From: Anaeramoeba flamelloides
Taxonomy: Eukaryota > Metamonada > Anaeramoebidae
DNA length: 64,000 nt
Assembly (NCBI GenBank): GCA_027625915.1
Contig: JANTQA010000048.1
Location: 4,402,001 to 4,466,000, forward strand
Direction of reading: 5' to 3'
A program made the position numbers and the translations under genes. Positions 34,729-47,100 of this stretch are shown here, in pieces. How positions within the stretch are numbered: the stretch's first letter is position 1; each line of letters begins with the position of its first letter. The notes under the pieces were generated by a model that made no database searches, had not been told where the DNA came from, and saw only the letters and a program-made list of their open reading frames with translations.

Positions 34729-37700
34729 TAATTGTAATGATAAAATTGGGAATGATGTCTTGCATTTTTAAAAAATAAATAAATAAAAAAAAAAAATTTA
34801 CCTGTAACTCGTCCAGGATAATAAATCAAAACAATTATCAGCAGAATAATTGAAATAGCCATAGATAATGTTAATAATACTGAAACAGTTTTTTTACAGA
34901 GTATACAATTCTTACCAACACTATAATAAGTTGAAGATGAATTATGATAACATTCTGAGCATAATCGACCACTATAGCCATTTTTACAACCAAATTCATA
35001 TTGTTCATTATTTTCTGTGATCGGGATTGTTGAAGGTATTTTTAAATTACAGGTTTGGTTATTATTTAAGATAGCACAATTTAAAATTTCCTGTGGGTTG
35101 TCTAAATTTGGGGAAGGGTAACAGTTTTCAATTTGGCCTTGCTGGCAATCGCATCCGTATTGGCATTTAATGCAGGCTTTACCAAATTTACCTCTAAAAT
35201 ATCCATTTTCGCAAACACATCCATCATAATTATCAAAATCATTATTTAAAAAAAAGGAGGTAGTAGATAAACGCTTATTTACAAGTTTAGGGCAGAGCAT
35301 ATGGGAATCAGAAGAGGTAGTAAACCAATTGTAGAAATCCTTTTCAATCCAAGAAGGTAGATACATGGATTCGTAATCTATATTTGTCAAGTTCACTATA
35401 GATAACCTCGAAGAGAATCCCCATTCTTCTGGTATCCCACCAGTGATTTCAGTGTTACTAAAGTCTACTAGCCTTAAATAATTTGAATTCAATAAATCGG
35501 GGAAATCGCCAGCCAAATCGAAATTGCTTGTGAGGATAATATCTTCCAAATGACTAGATCCCTTAAAGGAATTTTTATTCATACTTCCATAAATTTGGTT
35601 GTAACCTAAATTCAATGTTTTTAACATTGTACATTCATCAAATTTGTTTTCAATCTCGCCAATGTGCTGTTTGATATTATTATGCGATAAGCTAATAACG
35701 AAAATTGTTTCGCAGTTGGTGGATACCTGTGTGGAGATTGTTTCAATGTTATTGCCATCGGCGTAAATTTCATGGATTTGTCCTATATGTAGAAAGGAAT
35801 CATCAAACTCGCCAGTTAATTGATTGTAACTTAAATCAATCGAGGTCAAGAAATCACTATTAAATGATATTCTTGTAATAGTACCAGTAAATTTGTTTGA
35901 GGATAAATTTATTGTTTTCAATTTTGTAAAATAGACAAAATTAAAAGACAATGTGCCTCCAATACTACAATTACTCAAATCGATGTATTGTAATTTAATG
36001 AGGGAAAAAAAATTGCTATGAATGGTTGTTATTTTTTTATTGCCCTTTAATGTTAATTGCTGCAAATTTAAAAAATTGTTTAGTTCAAGCGGGAAAGTCT
36101 CTAAATCATTATTTGCTAAATTTAGATTTTTTAAATTGAAAAGTTGGAAAAAGCTATATGGGAGCTCTTCAATTTGATTACTTTCTAAATTAACTTGAGT
36201 AACTCCCGTCATTAAATTATTAAATGAAGTATCATTATTTAATTTATTAATTTGATTAAAAGACAAATTAATAATTTCTAGTTTTGTTAGATTAGAAAAA
36301 TTATCAACAAGTTCATATATTTCGTTTGATGATAAATCTAATTCTTCTAAATTCTTTAAATATCCAAAATTTGTCGGTAAATTTATTATTTCGTTATTGT
36401 TTAGATTTAGTGTTTTTAAAGAAACTAAATTACAAAACGATGATGGCAAATTTTCAATTAAATTGTTGGATAAAGATAAATATTTTAATTGTTTTAAATT
36501 ACCAATTTTTTCGTTAATATTGGTTATTTCATTATTATTCATTTCTAAAGTTTGCAAAGAAGTTAATTGGGTGATTGAATTCGGTAATTCCTTTAAATTA
36601 TTATAATTTAAATATAAATCATATAAACTCGTTAAATTTGAAAGTCTTTCTGGCAACTTGGTCAATTGGTTAAAATCTAATTTTATTTGATAAATTTCGT
36701 ATAAATCTGAAACGCTTTCAGGCAATTCGCTCAATTGGTTATAAGATAAATCTAAATAATTTAAAGAAATCAATCCTGAAATTGAATCTGGTAGGCGCGA
36801 TATTATATTATTCCTTAATTTTAATCTATAGAGTTGAGTTAAATTTGAAATAGAATTTGGTAAGGTTGTCAGGAAATTTGAATTTAAATTTAATTGGATT
36901 AAATTATTTAAATTGCCTAATTCGTTTTCAATTGTTTTGATTTTATTGTTTTCAAAATCAATCAATACTACATTCGTTAATTGTGTAATAATTAATGGAA
37001 ATTGTTCAAAATTGTTATTATTAAAGTACAATAGAGATAGCTTTTTTAAATCTGAAAAGGAATCTGGCAAGCTGTACAAGTTGTTATCTGATAAAGTGAA
37101 ACTTTCCAAATTATATAATTTCCCTATTTCATCGGGCAAGACTTCCAAAAGATTATTTTCAAATTTGAGTGTTTTTAAATTATTTAAATATAATAAGCAT
37201 TCTGGTATTTTACGAAAGTTATTATATGATAATTTCAAATCTGTCAAATTTTTTAAATATTTCATATTATTCGGTAAAGTGGATAAAGAATTGCCAGCTA
37301 AAGATAAATCTTGTAAATTAATTAATTTGCTGAAATTTATATTAATTTCACTTAACCGATTTGAGGTTAATTTTAAGATTTTTAAATTAGTTAAATTTTC
37401 AAAGCTTTCTGGTAACTCTGTAAATAAATTATTTTCTAAATATAAATTTTCTATGCTTATTAAATTCCCAATATTAGTTGGCAGTGTTATTATATCATTT
37501 GAAGTTAACCAGATTGATTGTGCATTAATTAAATCACCAAAGCTCTCTGGTAATTGTTCTAAAAAATTCTGTTCTAAATATAGTTTATTAAGGTTTTTTA
37601 AATTTCCAAAGTTTTCTGTTAAAGCAAATAATTTATTGCTCCTTAGAGATAAATGGATTAACGATGTTAAATTCCCAAAATTATCTGGTAAATTTTCTAA

Positions 37701-40700
37701 TTTATTTGATTCAACATCTAAATAATTTAAAGATTCTAGCATCCCAAAAGTTGATGGTAAAGATGTTAATGAACAATATCCGATTTCTAATCTTTCTAAT
37801 TGTTTTAATTCATAAATTCTTTCTGGTAACTTGTCAAGAGAATTAAAATTAAGATTTAATTCTTTTAATTCGATTAATTCCGTAAATTCGTCCGGTATTG
37901 GCCCAGAAAGACCATTCCAATCTAATTGTCTGTTTTTTTTTTTTTTTTTTTTTTTTTATTTTTTTGAATAAGAAAAAAAATGTATAATAGGAAAGTAATG
38001 AAAAAAACCTAAAAGACTAAATAAAAAAAATAAAAAATAAATAACCAGTGTTTTCCAAAAATAAAATGAAATCTTGTCAATATCTTAATTTTTTTTTTTT
38101 TTATTTGTGTTTTGGATGATAAAATGGATTAGTTATAATAATCTAAACAAAATATTAATTCTGAATCTATTTTTTTTTGAAATGAAAATTTTAAATAAAC
38201 CATTTTCCAGTCAAAAGTGGTCCAATTTTCATAGGTGAATTGCATGTGTTTAAAGTGTTTGAATTGATATTAGAAAAAATTAAATTTGGGAATTTCAAAA
38301 TTGAAATTATTTTTTCTCATTTTGATTTTTTTCTTTTTTTGAGAAATTATTTATTGTAAATTTTTAGTTTATTGCAAGATCAATAGTCACTTGGTAAAAA
38401 CGTGTTTTTTTCTATTGTTATTGAAACCGTGAAAATGATTGTAGAGAAATAATTTTTCTTGAAATATTATTGGATCTTCAATTGAAGATCAAAATATACA
38501 TTGTTATTTTTTTTTCAATAAGATCCTAAGAATTTTGGGTTTTTCATATTTTTAAGAAAATTTATTGATTCGTTAGTTCTAATTTAATACAGAGAACAAC
38601 TTTCCTTTGATGTTTTTGATTCAACTTATTTCTTATTTGTTCTTTAAAGGTTAATTATAAATAATAATTGATATTTGAAAAAAAAATGTTGGGGCTCTTT
38701 GACTGAAACAAAGTTTAGTTCCAATATAAATAGAATTTTGTTGAGATACTCAAAAATATTTTTTTTTTGTAATTTGTGTTTTATTTGATGAAATGTATGA
38801 GTTAACCTCATTTAAACAATTTATTGATTTGGGTATCTTTCTAAGAAATCAAAATTTCACATGTTTCCAATCTAAAATGAAAAAAAGTAAACTAATTATT
38901 TTTATAAACAATCAAGTTACTTCTTGAAGATTTTGTATCATATTTTTTGTTTTTTATATTAGAAAGTCTTGATTTTTTAAAAAAAAATGTTAGTATTTTT
39001 AATTATTAATATTTCAATTCAAATCTCAGCCAATAAAATTAATAGGGGTACAGGTGATTAAATAAATCAATATTTGATAGAAGTTTAACAAAAATTTATC
39101 AATTAAATTGAGATCTATTAAAATTTTTATTCTCGAAAGTTTAAACAAAGTTTTTTTCTGGTTTTTCAAAAAATGAAAAAAAAATTGAAAAAAAATTTTT
39201 AATTTTCTAAAAAATTGTTTGGTATTATTCACAAGAATCCTTTTAACAATTTAATATCATATTTGTTATGAAAAAATTGATTTTGAAATTTGAGGATAAA
39301 ATTAACTGATCACAAAAGTCTTTACGAAATTTTTATTGGAAAAATTAAATTTTGTACTAAAATAAAAATATAGTTTCTTGATAAAATATTTTCGAATTGT
39401 TTGAAAATTTTAATGGATTTAAAGTGTTTATCTTGGAATAATACAAATATTTTCCATATAGTCTTCAATAAAACCTTTTTTTTGGTTAACCAAAAGAATT
39501 TTCTCAAAAAAGAAAAAAAAATCTTTAAATTAAGATTTATTACAATAAAGAATATTTGTGGTTTGAAAATGATGGAAATGACAATAAACGGGGTAAAAAC
39601 TTGTTATAGTGTGAGAAATAAAATGAATTTAATAGTTTTCTTTTTCTCAGAAAAAATGGAAAAAAAAAATTGATCTCAATAAACTAATTTACTTTTATGG
39701 CTTTCTTAGTTGATCAGAATTTTTTGACACTTTGGCATATCCAAAATTTGTAAGTAGAGAATACCACCAATAACAAATTTTAAAAATTTGCCTTGTTGTT
39801 GTCGAAGACTGATCCCTTAATAAGATATAATTTTGGCCTTAGGAAACAAGATTGTGATTATGATATTGAAGATTGTATTATTGGTGATGTTTTATGTGTT
39901 AGTGTGTCTGACTTACAAACCTCCTTCTTCTGGTAAATATGGTTGATTTATTATTTGAAATACTGAAGAAAAATATCAAAAAGGAAAATGAAAACAAAGT
40001 GAAATTTTTTTCCCATTTAGTAAGCATATACCAGTCAATAGGAATGAATTTTAGTAATTTTTCCAAAGCTATTAGAGAGACTCAGTGTAAATTTAATTCA
40101 ATTAATGGTTCAAACTGTGATAATGATTATCTCTATTTAGACTTTGTAAATTTATTTGTATTCTTTTATTTGAAGCGAGATAGTTTTAATTATTGAACTT
40201 TCCTTTTTTATTTTTTAACTTCAACATTTTAAGTTTGACTGTAGCTTAATAAACATCGACAAAAGCATTTTTTAGAACAAAAAAAAAGGATCACAGGCTG
40301 TATAATATTCAAAAGGGAATTAAAGGAATTACATTGACTCAATAAAACAAGTTTCATTTGAACAATTGCAATCTGACACATTACAGCTTATCCCGTACCA
40401 TTCACAAAAGCAAGTATCGTGATCTTTCCATCCATCAGATTTCGACCAGTATTGTCCCTGAAGGCTGTCGTAAAACATATCTAAGATCTCAAATGTTCTA
40501 CTATTGTTTCTCAAAGAAGCATTTTGTATTGTTACCTTTTCTTCATAATTGTCGTCGTGATTAACCATGTTACCTTGCTGGTAGATACCGGTTTCACTTT
40601 TTGGGTTATTCAGCCCAAATTCAATTGACTGTTGAAGAAAGGATGAAAAAAAATCTTCTACTAATGTTTTTGATTGTGGCCCGTCGTGTTCATCTAAAAA

Positions 40701-40953
40701 TTAGTAGAAAAAAAAAGTGAAAAATAAAAAAAATTTTTGATTTGTTACAACAAGAAGAATTAGAAAAAAATTCAAGGAGAAAAATTGTTGCAATTTTACT
40801 TTGGTTTGCGGAAGTGTACGTGTTTAAGAAACTGTCAAGTTGTTGCCTCATTTGAAAAGTAAACTCGTTCTTTTCTTGATTTTCGAGTTTGTTCTGATTT
40901 GCATTCACAAAGAACACAAGAAAAAAGAAAATCAAAATAAATTTAAAGTACAT
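30786..40953 (-). CDS. LRR receptor-like multi-pass membrane protein (4 exons, 1758 aa)
   Basis: Exons on -: 40953-40800, 40693-40333, 37929-34802, 32419-30786. Introns are 106, 2403 and 2382 bp; phases agree at each join. Residues 1-18 are a signal peptide. Residues ~52-170 include a plant-type LRR N-cap (DGWKDHDTCFCEWYGISCN), which continues across intron 2 into QLDWNGLSGPIPDE. About 37 LRRs of mostly 23 residues follow (~172-1030), then a Cys-rich EGF-like region (~1065-1180), a first membrane span (~1190) and about seven more hydrophobic spans in exon 4. A Lys/Ser/Glu-rich loop of ~130 residues lies between the second and third. The terminal block has GFLVGPFKEKFWWWFMIDL and HVNRPY, features I associate with a multi-pass domain ending many protist surface proteins. 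Likely a plasma-membrane receptor or adhesion protein. No kinase domain. The cytosolic tail is acidic and Ser-rich. Ligand unknown. Confidence 0.9.
32420..34801 (-). other. Intron 3 of the LRR gene
   Basis: 2382 bp, donor GTAAAT, acceptor AATAG. It contains an A21 run (~32529-32549), a compositionally distinct patch with repeated GATCTTGAAC and AACTGAA words (32815-33015), a hairpin repeat (33590-33695) and a (TA)n tract near its 5' end (34694-34721). No gene seen. Confidence 0.8.
33590..33695. repeat. Hairpin repeat family, well-preserved copy
   Basis: The left arm GTTTTTTTTAATTTGAGAAA and the right arm TTTCTCAAATTAAAAAAAAA are nearly perfect inverses around an AAAATTTCAAAAAGTTTCTTTT centre. 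It lies in intron 3 of the LRR gene. Confidence 0.75.
37930..40332 (-). other. Intron 2 of the LRR gene
   Basis: 2403 bp, donor GTAATT, acceptor CAG directly preceded by an A run of more than 20. It contains dispersed repeat R2 (38191-38720). Small open frames on + (39401-39673, 39939-40196) have no recognisable homology, and I do not call them genes. Confidence 0.8.
38191..38720. repeat. Dispersed direct repeat R2, copy 1
   Basis: Shared with 56141-56876 in the same orientation. Common blocks are AAACCATTTTCCAGTCAAA, TTGCATGTGTTTAAAG, ATTGCAAGATC then TTGGTAAAAACGTGTT, GTGAAAATGATTGTAGA, and AAGAATTTTGGGTTTTTCA. Family unknown; no coding frame. Confidence 0.85.
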
Positions 40954-41381
40954 TAAGGTTCGGGGTTAACAAAGAGTATTCGAAAGATTTGGGTTATTTC
41001 CAAAGAAAATTGATAAGGATCAAATCAAGAGAAATAAAAAAAAAATCAAAAGAAACAAAGAATGCAAAAAATAAAAAATCTTTCATTAATTGTAATAATT
41101 CTTGAGGATTTGTGAATCACCTGATTGTAAATCTCAAGTCTTTTAATAATAACCCTTTACCTTTTGATCTTCTTGCAGATATTTTATCAGTTGTTGAATA
41201 CAATTTTTTGGCAAAAAGTTTGAAATCAAAATATCAAAACAGAAAAAAATTTCAAATTTTTTGTTTTTTTAAAAATTTTTGATTTCTCTTTACCGTTTCT
41301 TACAATTCTAGAAAAAAATTCTCAAAAGATATAAATTGTAAAATGGGATTAAAAATTTGTGTTTTTTGAATAATTATTTTC

Positions 41382-41564
41382 TTAAGGGGCTAAACACTAT
41401 TAAATTTTTTTCCCTCAATTTTAACTAGATTGAGAACATTTTTTGCCAATTACTTATATTTATGAAAACCACTGATTATTTTAATATAAAACATATTTCA
41501 GTATAAGGAATCCTTATTTAGAAATTGTTATAAAAAAAAAAAATAATAGATACTAGTCCCTTAA
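41382..41564. mobile_element. piggyBac-like MITE with TTAA flanks, copy 1
   Basis: 183 bp counting both TTAA ends. It begins TTAAGGGGCTAAACACTATT and ends with the inverse ACTAGTCCCTTAA. The interior matches 58913-59091, including TTTTTTGCCAATTACTTA and AATAATAGATACTAG. The same TTAA boundaries at both loci support TTAA target duplication, typical of the piggyBac superfamily. Non-coding. Confidence 0.8.
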
Positions 41565-41632
41565 AATTCCCTTTATTTTAAGGGAAAAATAAAATACCAA
41601 AATTAATTTGATTCTCTTGAATAATAGAACAT

Positions 41633-42033
41633 AGGTGCAAATAGTATGTCTTAATATTTTAAGTTTTTACACTAAATTTGTCATTTTTCCAAAAACTATA
41701 ATTCTTTACCTATATATCCCGATGGGGGGGTTCTTGTTAACAAACCTGAGGTTTCTAATTGCAAAAAATAAACAATTTAATGATAGAATAAAAATGTTTG
41801 GGGTTGTTTTTTTTTTTTTGATTTCTGAAAATCATTTTCGATTTTTGAATTTCTGTTTCTTCCTCAAATATTTTTATTCCATTATTAAATCAAATTTTTT
41901 GCTCTTAGAACACTCAAGTCCGCTAACTAAAAACCTCTCCCTTCGGGGTATATAGGAAAAGAATTATTGTTTTTGGAAAAATGACAAATTTAGTAAAAAA
42001 ACTTAAAATATTAAGAAATCACTTTTTGCACCT
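41633..42033. mobile_element. Long-TIR inverted-repeat element (MITE-like)
   Basis: About 110-bp inverted arms (41633-~41745 and ~41915-42033). The left has AGGTGCAAATAGTATGTCTT and TTTGTCATTTTTCCAAAAAC; the right is the inverse, ending TTTTTGCACCT. A ~170-bp A/T-rich centre lies between. No coding capacity. The target duplication is unclear. Confidence 0.8.
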
Positions 42034-42544
42034 CTGAATCAAAAAAGAATTCCTTAAAATCAAATCAACCAAAATAAAAACATTTTCCATTTTACACAAT
42101 ATTGGAATTAGATTGAAATAATATACTAAAGTGAAATTTTTTGGATTGTTTATTGCCTACATTTTTCATAGTAGGGTAAAATTGGCATAAAGATTTTAGC
42201 AATCGGTATTATTTGAGTTTGAGGAATTTTAATTTCCGATATCTTGATTAATCAGTTAAAAATATTTTAAAAATTGTCATTTTTGCAAACATTTTGCTAA
42301 AAACAAAGATTGGAAAATAATTTCCAGGTGTAATTATTTTAGAAAAAAACTATTTTCACCTTCAAATTAAAGATAAGATGATCTTTATTTTAACATTTGG
42401 GCGAATTTTTATTCAAAAAAAAAAAAAAAGAATAAATAGATTTATAGTCTCAAAGGAGACTTTTTTGGTAATTAATAAACTTTGTTTCTGTCAAAGGTGC
42501 CAACATTTTTTTTTAAATATCAAATATTTTTTTAAATTGAACAC

Positions 42545-42976
42545 TAAAGAACAAATAAGAAAGAAGTAGAAAAATATATTTCAAAGAATATCAGATACTA
42601 ATTAATGAAATAAAACTAATTATACAATTTATATATTTTCTTAAAAAATGAAAAACCCAAAATTATTAGGTGGGACGAGTGAGAAAAACTAACAAGGTTC
42701 ATTTTGATCCATTGATTGAAAATCGTATAAAATTCAAATAGAAATCAAAATTAGTTCCATCCAATCATTTTTACAGTTTCAATAAAATTAGAATAACATC
42801 TTTTTACCAAGTTACTACCGATTTTGAAATGCAAATAAAATATGTGTCAAAAAAAAGCTGAAAAAAAAAATGAAAAAAAAAGTTAAGTAAAAATGTGAAA
42901 AAATGATTTCAATTTTAAATTTTTTTAAAATAAATTTGTTCTTCTATTATGAATTCATACCCTTTAAACACATGAA
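42545..42976. repeat. Dispersed direct repeat R1, copy 2
   Basis: Direct counterpart of 23820-24240, with the same block order and about equal length. See copy 1 for shared words. Confidence 0.8.
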
Positions 42977-44149
42977 AAACAGGTTTTTCAACGAAACATC
43001 TTTGATTAGAAAATGGTTTTTTAATCAAGATTCAAGTGTTGTTTTAATGAATATGTGTATTCTTAACCCGAGTAATTGTTATTTCTAATTCTTGGTCTGT
43101 AAAATTATTCAGATCAAAAAAAAATATAGTCTAAAAAGTATATTAAATTTACCTAACTTTCCAGACAATCAATTCGAAATTTACTTCTATCAGATTTTTC
43201 TTGATTTTTTTAGGGTTAAAAATTTTTTATAGGATGGAAAATTTTCTAAATTAGTATTTGAAAGAAAAAAAAAAAAAACACTTAAATCTCACACTCTTGA
43301 AGTGGAGTTTGAATAAATAAAAATTTTAAAAATCTAAGATTATTGATCTAAAGGAACAAAGAGTTATATTTAAATTATAGTTAATAATATATCAAATGTG
43401 CCATAAAAAATTAAAAAAAAAATTGACCTGATCAAAAACAAATATAATTATTTAACTTTCTTTTTTATTATACAAATTAATTATTTTTTTAAGTAAAATT
43501 TTATTTGTAAATTTGGTTATAATAAAAAATGATTAAAAAAAAAAGAAAAAAAAAACAAAAAATATAAAATAATTAACAAAATACATTAAAAGCGCAAGTT
43601 ACTTAGAGTTATTATGATTTCACTTCTCAATATTTTTTTAGATTACCTAAATCTTTTTGAAAATATTTAAAATATTCTTTAAAAAAAAACTTAGTATTTT
43701 AATTGGTTAAATTAAAGCAGTTTTAAAATAAAAATATTTTTCTCAAGCACTTTAATCGCAATTGATCAAAAATGTTATTTCTTTTAATATTCATTTTACA
43801 ATTTTTTTTAGAGTTCAATTCCATTCCATTCCATTCCATATAACAATGAAGGAATAGTTTGATAAAAAATATCAAAATTGAATTTATTGTAAGAATTTTT
43901 GATATTCATTGTGTATTAATAATGTATTATACAGCAATTTTAGAAAAGTTAATAGCAAAAGTTATTAAAAATGTTACTCTAACTGCTTAAAAAAGCGAGT
44001 AAAACAATTTGATACTCTTTTTGAAAAATTTTTTTCTCTTATTTTTTTAAAATGGCTATTAATTACAAATTCTGAAAATATAAATAATAAATTTTAAAAA
44101 AGAAAATGGAAATTATAAAAAAGAAAATAGAAATTAGAAATATTGATTT

Positions 44150-47100
44150 TTATTTTTCTACAGTTTTTTTTATATTTACTTTTTTATTCTTCGCTTTTTT
44201 CTTATTATTTTTTTTAGGACTTTTCCAAAATATTAATGATTTAATTCTTTGAGCCTTTTTTTTCTTCTTGGTTGTTGTTAATATACTGTCATCAGTACTT
44301 TTAGATTTTGCAAGTATACTGTCACTTTGGTTTTTCCAATTTGATAATTGATTTTTTTTCGGTACACTTTTTCTTTTGTTTGATCGTTTTGTTGATAATC
44401 TTTTTTTTTTCCGATCCACATCTAAATTTTTCTTTTTAGGGGGGCGTCTAACTGTATAACTCCTTTCTGCTCTATAATTAACTTTGGGTAACTTTTGCAT
44501 TTTTTCATTTTTGTACAACATTTTATCAAAAATTTGCAGATTTTTGTTTGATTTGTCGATTTTTAATTTCAATTCATTTTCATCGTCGTTTCCCTTTTCA
44601 GAATTATCCTTATTTGTTGAACTTGTCTGATCAAAGTATGGATTTTGATTATGTGATGTTATTACAGGGGTACTCTTTGAATGGACAAGTGGAATTATTG
44701 GCAGTACTTTTTGACTATAAAATAGTTTTACTTTATTTCTTTTTTCTTGTTCTTTGATTATTTCCTCTTCTGTCCTGTTATTATTATTTTTCGTACTTCC
44801 ATTCCCTTTTTCCATTTTTTGCGGGGCAGAGTTTATATTCTTATTTGAATTATTATTGTGGTTATTAATGATATTGCTATTGTCACTGGTATTCTTTTGT
44901 TTCTTATTTTTAATCATTTCAATATTTTTTTCTAAAAAATTTTTCAAGTCTTTTTTTATATTTTCATTTTCTGTTGAGCTATCATCCGAATTATTTCCCT
45001 TTTTGTTATCTTTTTCAATTTCATTGGGCTGTATCACCTTTTTTTGTTTATTTTCAAGATTTAAATCTTCAAGATTAAGAACAACTTTTGAAATATTTGG
45101 TGTAAAAATATGTACATCATTTGAATAATTGCCTTTTAATTCTCCACCAAAGACTAAAACTTGTTCATCTTTTGGATCTAAAAGACAAGATACCTGCCTA
45201 GAATTAACTTTTGGAATGTCACCAGATTCATTGACATAATTCCAACTTGCTGAGTCCATATCTAAAATAGTAAGTTCAACAACTTTTTCAAATGCTGCAA
45301 CACCTCCAATTAGCCATAAACAATTTTTTAACAATACAGATGAATGTGCATACCTCGGCTCTGGTTGTTTTCCTTTAACGTCCGCTTCATACCAATTTTC
45401 ACCAGTTAAAGAATAAACCCATACATCATTAAAAGTTTCTATTCAAAAGATTTAATGGTAATAATACAATTGTAGAATAATAATAAGATAATATAAATAC
45501 AGATGATATTAGTATTAATGTATTTTGTAAAGTAATTACTACTTTTATTTATTTACTTATCAAAAAAAAATGAAAACAAAAATAGTCTAATTAATGTATA
45601 AAAATCAAAAAAAAAGAAAGATCCTTTTTTTGATTTGTTTATCAATAAAAAAAATTGGAGCACTTTTTAATTTATTAAAAACTACTTTATGTAATATTTG
45701 AAAATAAACCCCATTCCAAAAATTTGGACACACCCAAAATCAAAAATAGGCAAAAAAAAAACCCCTCAATTTATTGTATTTTTTCAAACATAATATAAAA
45801 CCACATTTAAGTTACCTAGTATTAATGCTGTACTAAATAATCATTTTAATCCAAATAAAAGAAAAAAATATAAAACTCAAAAATAAAAAATGTGTGTCCA
45901 AAATAATGAAACGAGCTGAACAAAAAATGTATTGGTAAATTTGTTGAAATTTCACCAAAAATTGTTGATCGATCAAATGATAAGATATCATCGACTAATT
46001 GTATGTTATTTTTCAATTAAACAAACTCAAAACAAACCTTCTATCAAACCATTGAAAAAAAATTTCGAGATCTAACGAAACAGATTACGTAACTGCAAAA
46101 AAGGAAATGAAAACAAAAACAAAAAAGACAAAAAATGAAATAGTTTGTAAAATCAAAATTCTTTCCAAATTGACTTTAAAGTGTGGTATTGATGTTCTTT
46201 CCACTGTTTAAACTGTGTCCAAATTTTTGGAATCTAGTTTATTTTTAATAAAATATTGATTTAAATTTCTTGTATAATATTTTTTATAAAAATCACAATT
46301 TTTTATAGATTCCAATATTTTCATTATCAAGATTCAAATAAAAGTTATGTTATTAATGATGAAATTTATTTTATTAACTTTTGTATAAAAAAATTTTTCA
46401 AAAAAAAATCCAAAATATTTACTTTTTAAAAAATTAAAAAGTATTTTTATCAATAATTAGTAAACGATTATTTAAAAAATCTCTCAGTTAAAACATTAAA
46501 TACTTATTTACCAATTAAACTGGATTTCCAGCAAGTAGGGCGTATTTTTTTGAACATTTTTGAAACAAAAGTTGATTTAGAAATACTTTAATTACCCCTC
46601 TCTAGTTAATATTATTAGTAAATATAGTATCAAATAATTTAATAGGTACTTATAATTTAACAAAAAATTAGAATAAGTCAAATTAAAAAAATAAAAAAAG
46701 TTGTGTCACTTATTGTTTTAAAAACCAAAACAACAAAAATCATTTATAATTTGAAGAAAATTTTCGATAAAATATGATTTGTATTCGCTTCAAATCAATT
46801 TTTAGTTATAAAATTATGTTTAGGTGGATTATTTCGTTTGGATTTATTTATTTACTGCTTGAGTTTTTATCAAATTTCTTGCTACACATGTTTATACAGG
46901 AGAGTGATGTCAAGTGGCTATTTTTTCATGACTTTTTGTTTTTGTTTAAAAAATATCTCAATTTTCGAATCAGAATTTAAACTCAAAAAAAATTAACAAC
47001 AAATATCGAGAAGTGTCGATAAGTATTAAGAAGTTCCGAATTTTTTGTTATTTTATTTTATTTTGGTTATACAAATTATAATATTTTTCTTTTATTCAAA

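Larger units (their letters stand above)
40954..44149. other. Repeat-rich spacer between LRR and RhoGEF genes
   Basis: About 3.2 kb between two - strand genes. It contains a TTAA-flanked MITE (41382-41564), a long inverted-repeat element (41633-42033), dispersed repeat R1 copy 2 (42545-42976) and a short (CCATT)n tract near 43820-43840. No gene recognised. Confidence 0.7.

Noticed and set aside
39939-40196. 85-codon open frame on + inside LRR intron 2
   Set aside because: No recognisable domain. It lies antisense in an intron, and random frames of this length are expected at this composition.
41635-41955. 106-codon open frame on +
   Set aside because: Lies entirely within the inverted-repeat element 41633-42033, starts at a non-ATG codon and has no homology.
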